A stretch of 16,382 nucleotides of DNA, taken from Bdellovibrionaceae bacterium UBA2466. GTDB taxonomy: Bacteria; Bdellovibrionota; FAC87; UBA2466. This document shows, piece after piece, positions 14,640 through 16,382 of the stretch; position 1 is the stretch's first letter; every line of letters begins with the position of its first letter. The notes under the pieces are model-generated. The model had not been told where the DNA came from and ran no database searches. It saw only the letters and a program-made list of their open reading frames with translations. A program made the position numbers and the translations under genes. The stretch is from contig DDPO01000138.1 in the NCBI GenBank assembly GCA_002342225.1, forward strand, positions 1 through 16,382, written 5' to 3'.

Positions 14640-15659
14640 TTATACTGCCTCAGCAGAGCCTTGTGAGAGCGTGTTTCCAACTCTTTTGCAGTTTTCTAAT
14701 ATTAAATCCAAAGGTGATGATTCCACAGTCGTATCACTCAAATGTACTTCTGGCCCAACATAGAAAACATTCGGATAGAGTTCTAGGCCCTTAGCCTCTG
14801 AAGATCTGTGGGTTTCTACTTTAGGTTGAAAAACGATTTTTTCTTTAATCAGAGCAAGTTTAAGGTCCGGAAACTCCTTAAAAAGCTCTCTTTTCAATGC
14901 TCGGATAACCTTTGCAACCTCTTCACGGTCCTCTGCCAGTTCTCTTTCAACAAATACCAACCAGTGCATTTTTAAAACGGTTTCACTTTCTCCAGATGCT
15001 TGATCATTGATTCCAATCGCTCTGAGTTTGTAGTCTTTATATCGAAAAGGAAAAATGACGGAGTTTGAAAAAGGTATGCATTGATTTTTGAGTTCAAGTT
15101 CGAGGTGAATTCCCCCTTGAGAATCCTCATTTTTCTTAGAAGTTTTGATTGATGTTTTGGGCGAGCCATCCATCACTTTGATAAGTGACTTAAGATCTGC
15201 ACACCAAAGAAGATGATCAAATGAAAACTCACTACCATCTTGGCAATAGGCAATTTTTTTTGCGAGATCAATTTTTTCTACCAATTTTTCAGTCGAGAAA
15301 AGGTTTTCTACAGAGCTTGTAATTTTCTGAACAACTGTATCTATTCGCACGGTAGGTCGGTAAAAAGGATTGCCTAAAAAAGCTTTTTCCTCATCGGTAA
15401 CATCAATAGAACTACTTACCCATTCCCCTTTTTTTCTCTCTTTAGGTTGGTCATCTATTTTTGTCCATTCGACCGCATCGCTCATACTTTTTATCAATCC
15501 CAAGTGATTGTCTTGGTGGATACGAAGCTGCCCGAAGGTAAAATCTCTTCCTATTCTCCGTGACTTTTCCAGCCCTTGAAATGTTAGGCCTTTATCGGAG
15601 AGAATTCTCCCCATGATGATTCCTGTTATGCCCCCACCAACGATGAGATATCTGTTCAT
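14640..15659 (-). CDS. FAD/NAD(P)-binding oxidoreductase, amine-oxidase-like
   Basis: This 339 aa protein opens with a dinucleotide-binding fold: YLIVGGGITGIIMGRIL (4-20) with the GxGxxG loop, and the acidic Glu31 that usually contacts the FAD ribose. The C-terminal NVFYVGPEVHLSDTTVESSPLDLI resembles the second FAD-contact motif of the amine oxidase/protoporphyrinogen oxidase group. The middle substrate domain is divergent, and the protein is shorter than typical amine oxidases (about 430-500 aa). Substrate unknown; probably cytoplasmic. ATG 15659 has no strong ribosome binding site, and an imperfect inverted repeat (15662-15676) lies just upstream. Possibly co-transcribed with the TIGR02147-type gene. 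Confidence 0.75.
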   Translation of the reverse strand: MNRYLIVGGGITGIIMGRILSDKGLTFQGLEKSRRIGRDFTFGQLRIHQDNHLGLIKSMSDAVEWTKIDDQPKERKKGEWVSSSIDVTDEEKAFLGNPFYRPTVRIDTVVQKITSSVENLFSTEKLVEKIDLAKKIAYCQDGSEFSFDHLLWCADLKSLIKVMDGSPKTSIKTSKKNEDSQGGIHLELELKNQCIPFSNSVIFPFRYKDYKLRAIGINDQASGESETVLKMHWLVFVERELAEDREEVAKVIRALKRELFKEFPDLKLALIKEKIVFQPKVETHRSSEAKGLELYPNVFYVGPEVHLSDTTVESSPLDLILENCKRVGNTLSQGSAEAV

Positions 15660-15826
15660 ATAGGGTTAAATTTACCCCTCAAATGCCGAAAATACCAAAC
15701 ATTGAAATAATTATTTCTTTTGCTTGCCTTTTGCTCAGAAATAAATAGATTAGCGCCTGTTGTTGTTCTTTACTTCTTCTCAGCTTTCCCCGGTAAATCA
15801 GCCGAAAGAAAGTCCGAAAAAAGTAG
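15660..15826. other. Intergenic region between the oxidoreductase gene and the rRNA promoter
   Basis: No gene seen. It holds GGGT(N7)ACCC at 15663-15677, next to the oxidoreductase start, and a perfect 14-bp palindrome at 15704-15717. A purine-rich stretch just before the rRNA promoter could act as an UP-type element. No convincing leftward promoter was found. Confidence 0.5.
15704..15717. repeat. Perfect 14-bp AT-rich palindrome
   Basis: GAAATAATTATTTC equals its own reverse complement. It lies 45 nt upstream of the oxidoreductase start and about 110 nt before the rRNA promoter. It could be an operator, but AT-rich palindromes of this size also arise by chance. Confidence 0.3.
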
Positions 15827-15855
15827 TTGACAGTAGTGCCCAGTAAACATAAAAC
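15827..15855 (+). promoter_or_regulatory. rRNA operon promoter (sigma-70 type)
   Basis: A perfect TTGACA -35 (15827-15832) is followed after 17 nt by TAAAAC (15850-15855), 4 of 6 bases of the -10 consensus. It lies ahead of boxA and about 150 nt before 16S rRNA, as expected for an rRNA promoter. A/G-rich sequence precedes the -35. Confidence 0.7.
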
Positions 15856-15872
15856 CCTGGGTCTTCGAATGA

Positions 15873-15886
15873 TGGTCTTTGAAAAC
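15873..15886 (+). promoter_or_regulatory. boxA-like rRNA antitermination site
   Basis: TGGTCTTTGAAAAC closely resembles the boxA sequence of bacterial rRNA leaders (TGTTCTTTGAAAAC in Firmicutes, TGCTCTTTAACA in E. coli), where NusB-S10 loads the antitermination complex. It lies between promoter and 16S rRNA, as expected. Confidence 0.75.
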
Positions 15887-15942
15887 TAAATAGCAGTGAC
15901 GCCAAAAATTAAAGTACGGGCCACATATGAAATTCATTTGAA

Positions 15943-15960
15943 CGAAACCAGAAGGTTTCG
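15943..15960 (+). other. rRNA leader hairpin 1
   Basis: CGAAACC (15943-15949), loop AGAA, GGTTTCG (15954-15960) form a perfect 7-bp stem in the 16S leader. It has no T tract, so it is a processing or folding element, not a terminator. Confidence 0.7.
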
Positions 15961-16005
15961 CTTCAGAAAAAGCTTAAGTTAGGAAGCTTGCTTCCTAACA
16001 AACTT

Positions 16006-16014
<9 letters not shown>
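15961..16014 (+). other. rRNA leader hairpin 2, immediately before 16S
   Basis: GTTAGGAAG (15978-15986), loop CTTG, CTTCCTAAC (15991-15999) form a perfect 9-bp stem. CTTCAG (15961-15966) could also pair with CTGAAG (16009-16014), which already belongs to the 16S 5' end, making a longer irregular hairpin around the mature terminus. This suggests a role in leader folding or 5' maturation of 16S. Confidence 0.65.

Positions 16015-16382
<368 letters not shown>

Overview
The window looks like a chromosomal segment of a Bdellovibrio-like bacterium (Bdellovibrionota). The partial 16S rRNA gene at the right end resembles Bdellovibrionales sequences as I remember them. There is a TIGR02147/DUF4423-type regulator, a family frequent in Bdellovibrio and Fibrobacter. 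SpoVG lies next to ispE in a Gram-negative genome rich in lipid A genes. Base composition is moderately AT-rich and even throughout. I see no mobile element, CRISPR array or tRNA. The lineage call is inference, because no search could be run.

Region 1 (1-6354, + strand) is a tightly packed envelope operon: a 5'-truncated Gfo/Idh/MocA oxidoreductase (candidate GnnA), lpxB, lpxK, an LpxL-type acyltransferase read in frame into a DUF3108 lipoprotein, a family 2 glycosyltransferase (WaaE/KdtX-like) and cmk. Genes abut or overlap by 1-17 nt. The oxidoreductase beside lpxB suggests a lipid A built on 2,3-diamino sugars. The acyltransferase-lipoprotein fusion looks like the result of one extra A in an AAAA run at 3899-3902.

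Region 2 (6363-7629, - strand) carries spoVG and ispE, convergent with cmk. Region 3 (7630-11072, + strand) holds a small membrane protein, an LpxH-like calcineurin-fold hydrolase, a divergent glycoside-hydrolase-like protein and an unrecognised protein that overlaps it by 8 nt.

Region 4 (about 11066-13668, + strand) is the ribosomal operon rpsF - priB/ssb-like - rpsR - DUF2232 membrane protein - rplI. A leader hairpin precedes rpsF and a clear intrinsic terminator follows rplI.

Region 5 (13708-15659, - strand) has the TIGR02147-type protein and, upstream of it, a FAD-dependent oxidoreductase. Region 6 (15660-16382) is the rRNA control region (sigma-70-type promoter, boxA, two leader hairpins) and the first roughly 377 nt of 16S rRNA.

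Together, LpxB, LpxK, LpxL-like and LpxH-like proteins cover four steps of the Raetz lipid A pathway within 9 kb. The other clear genes are core translation, nucleotide and isoprenoid functions. The least explained content is the pair at 8990-11072 and the junction at 3881-3916.
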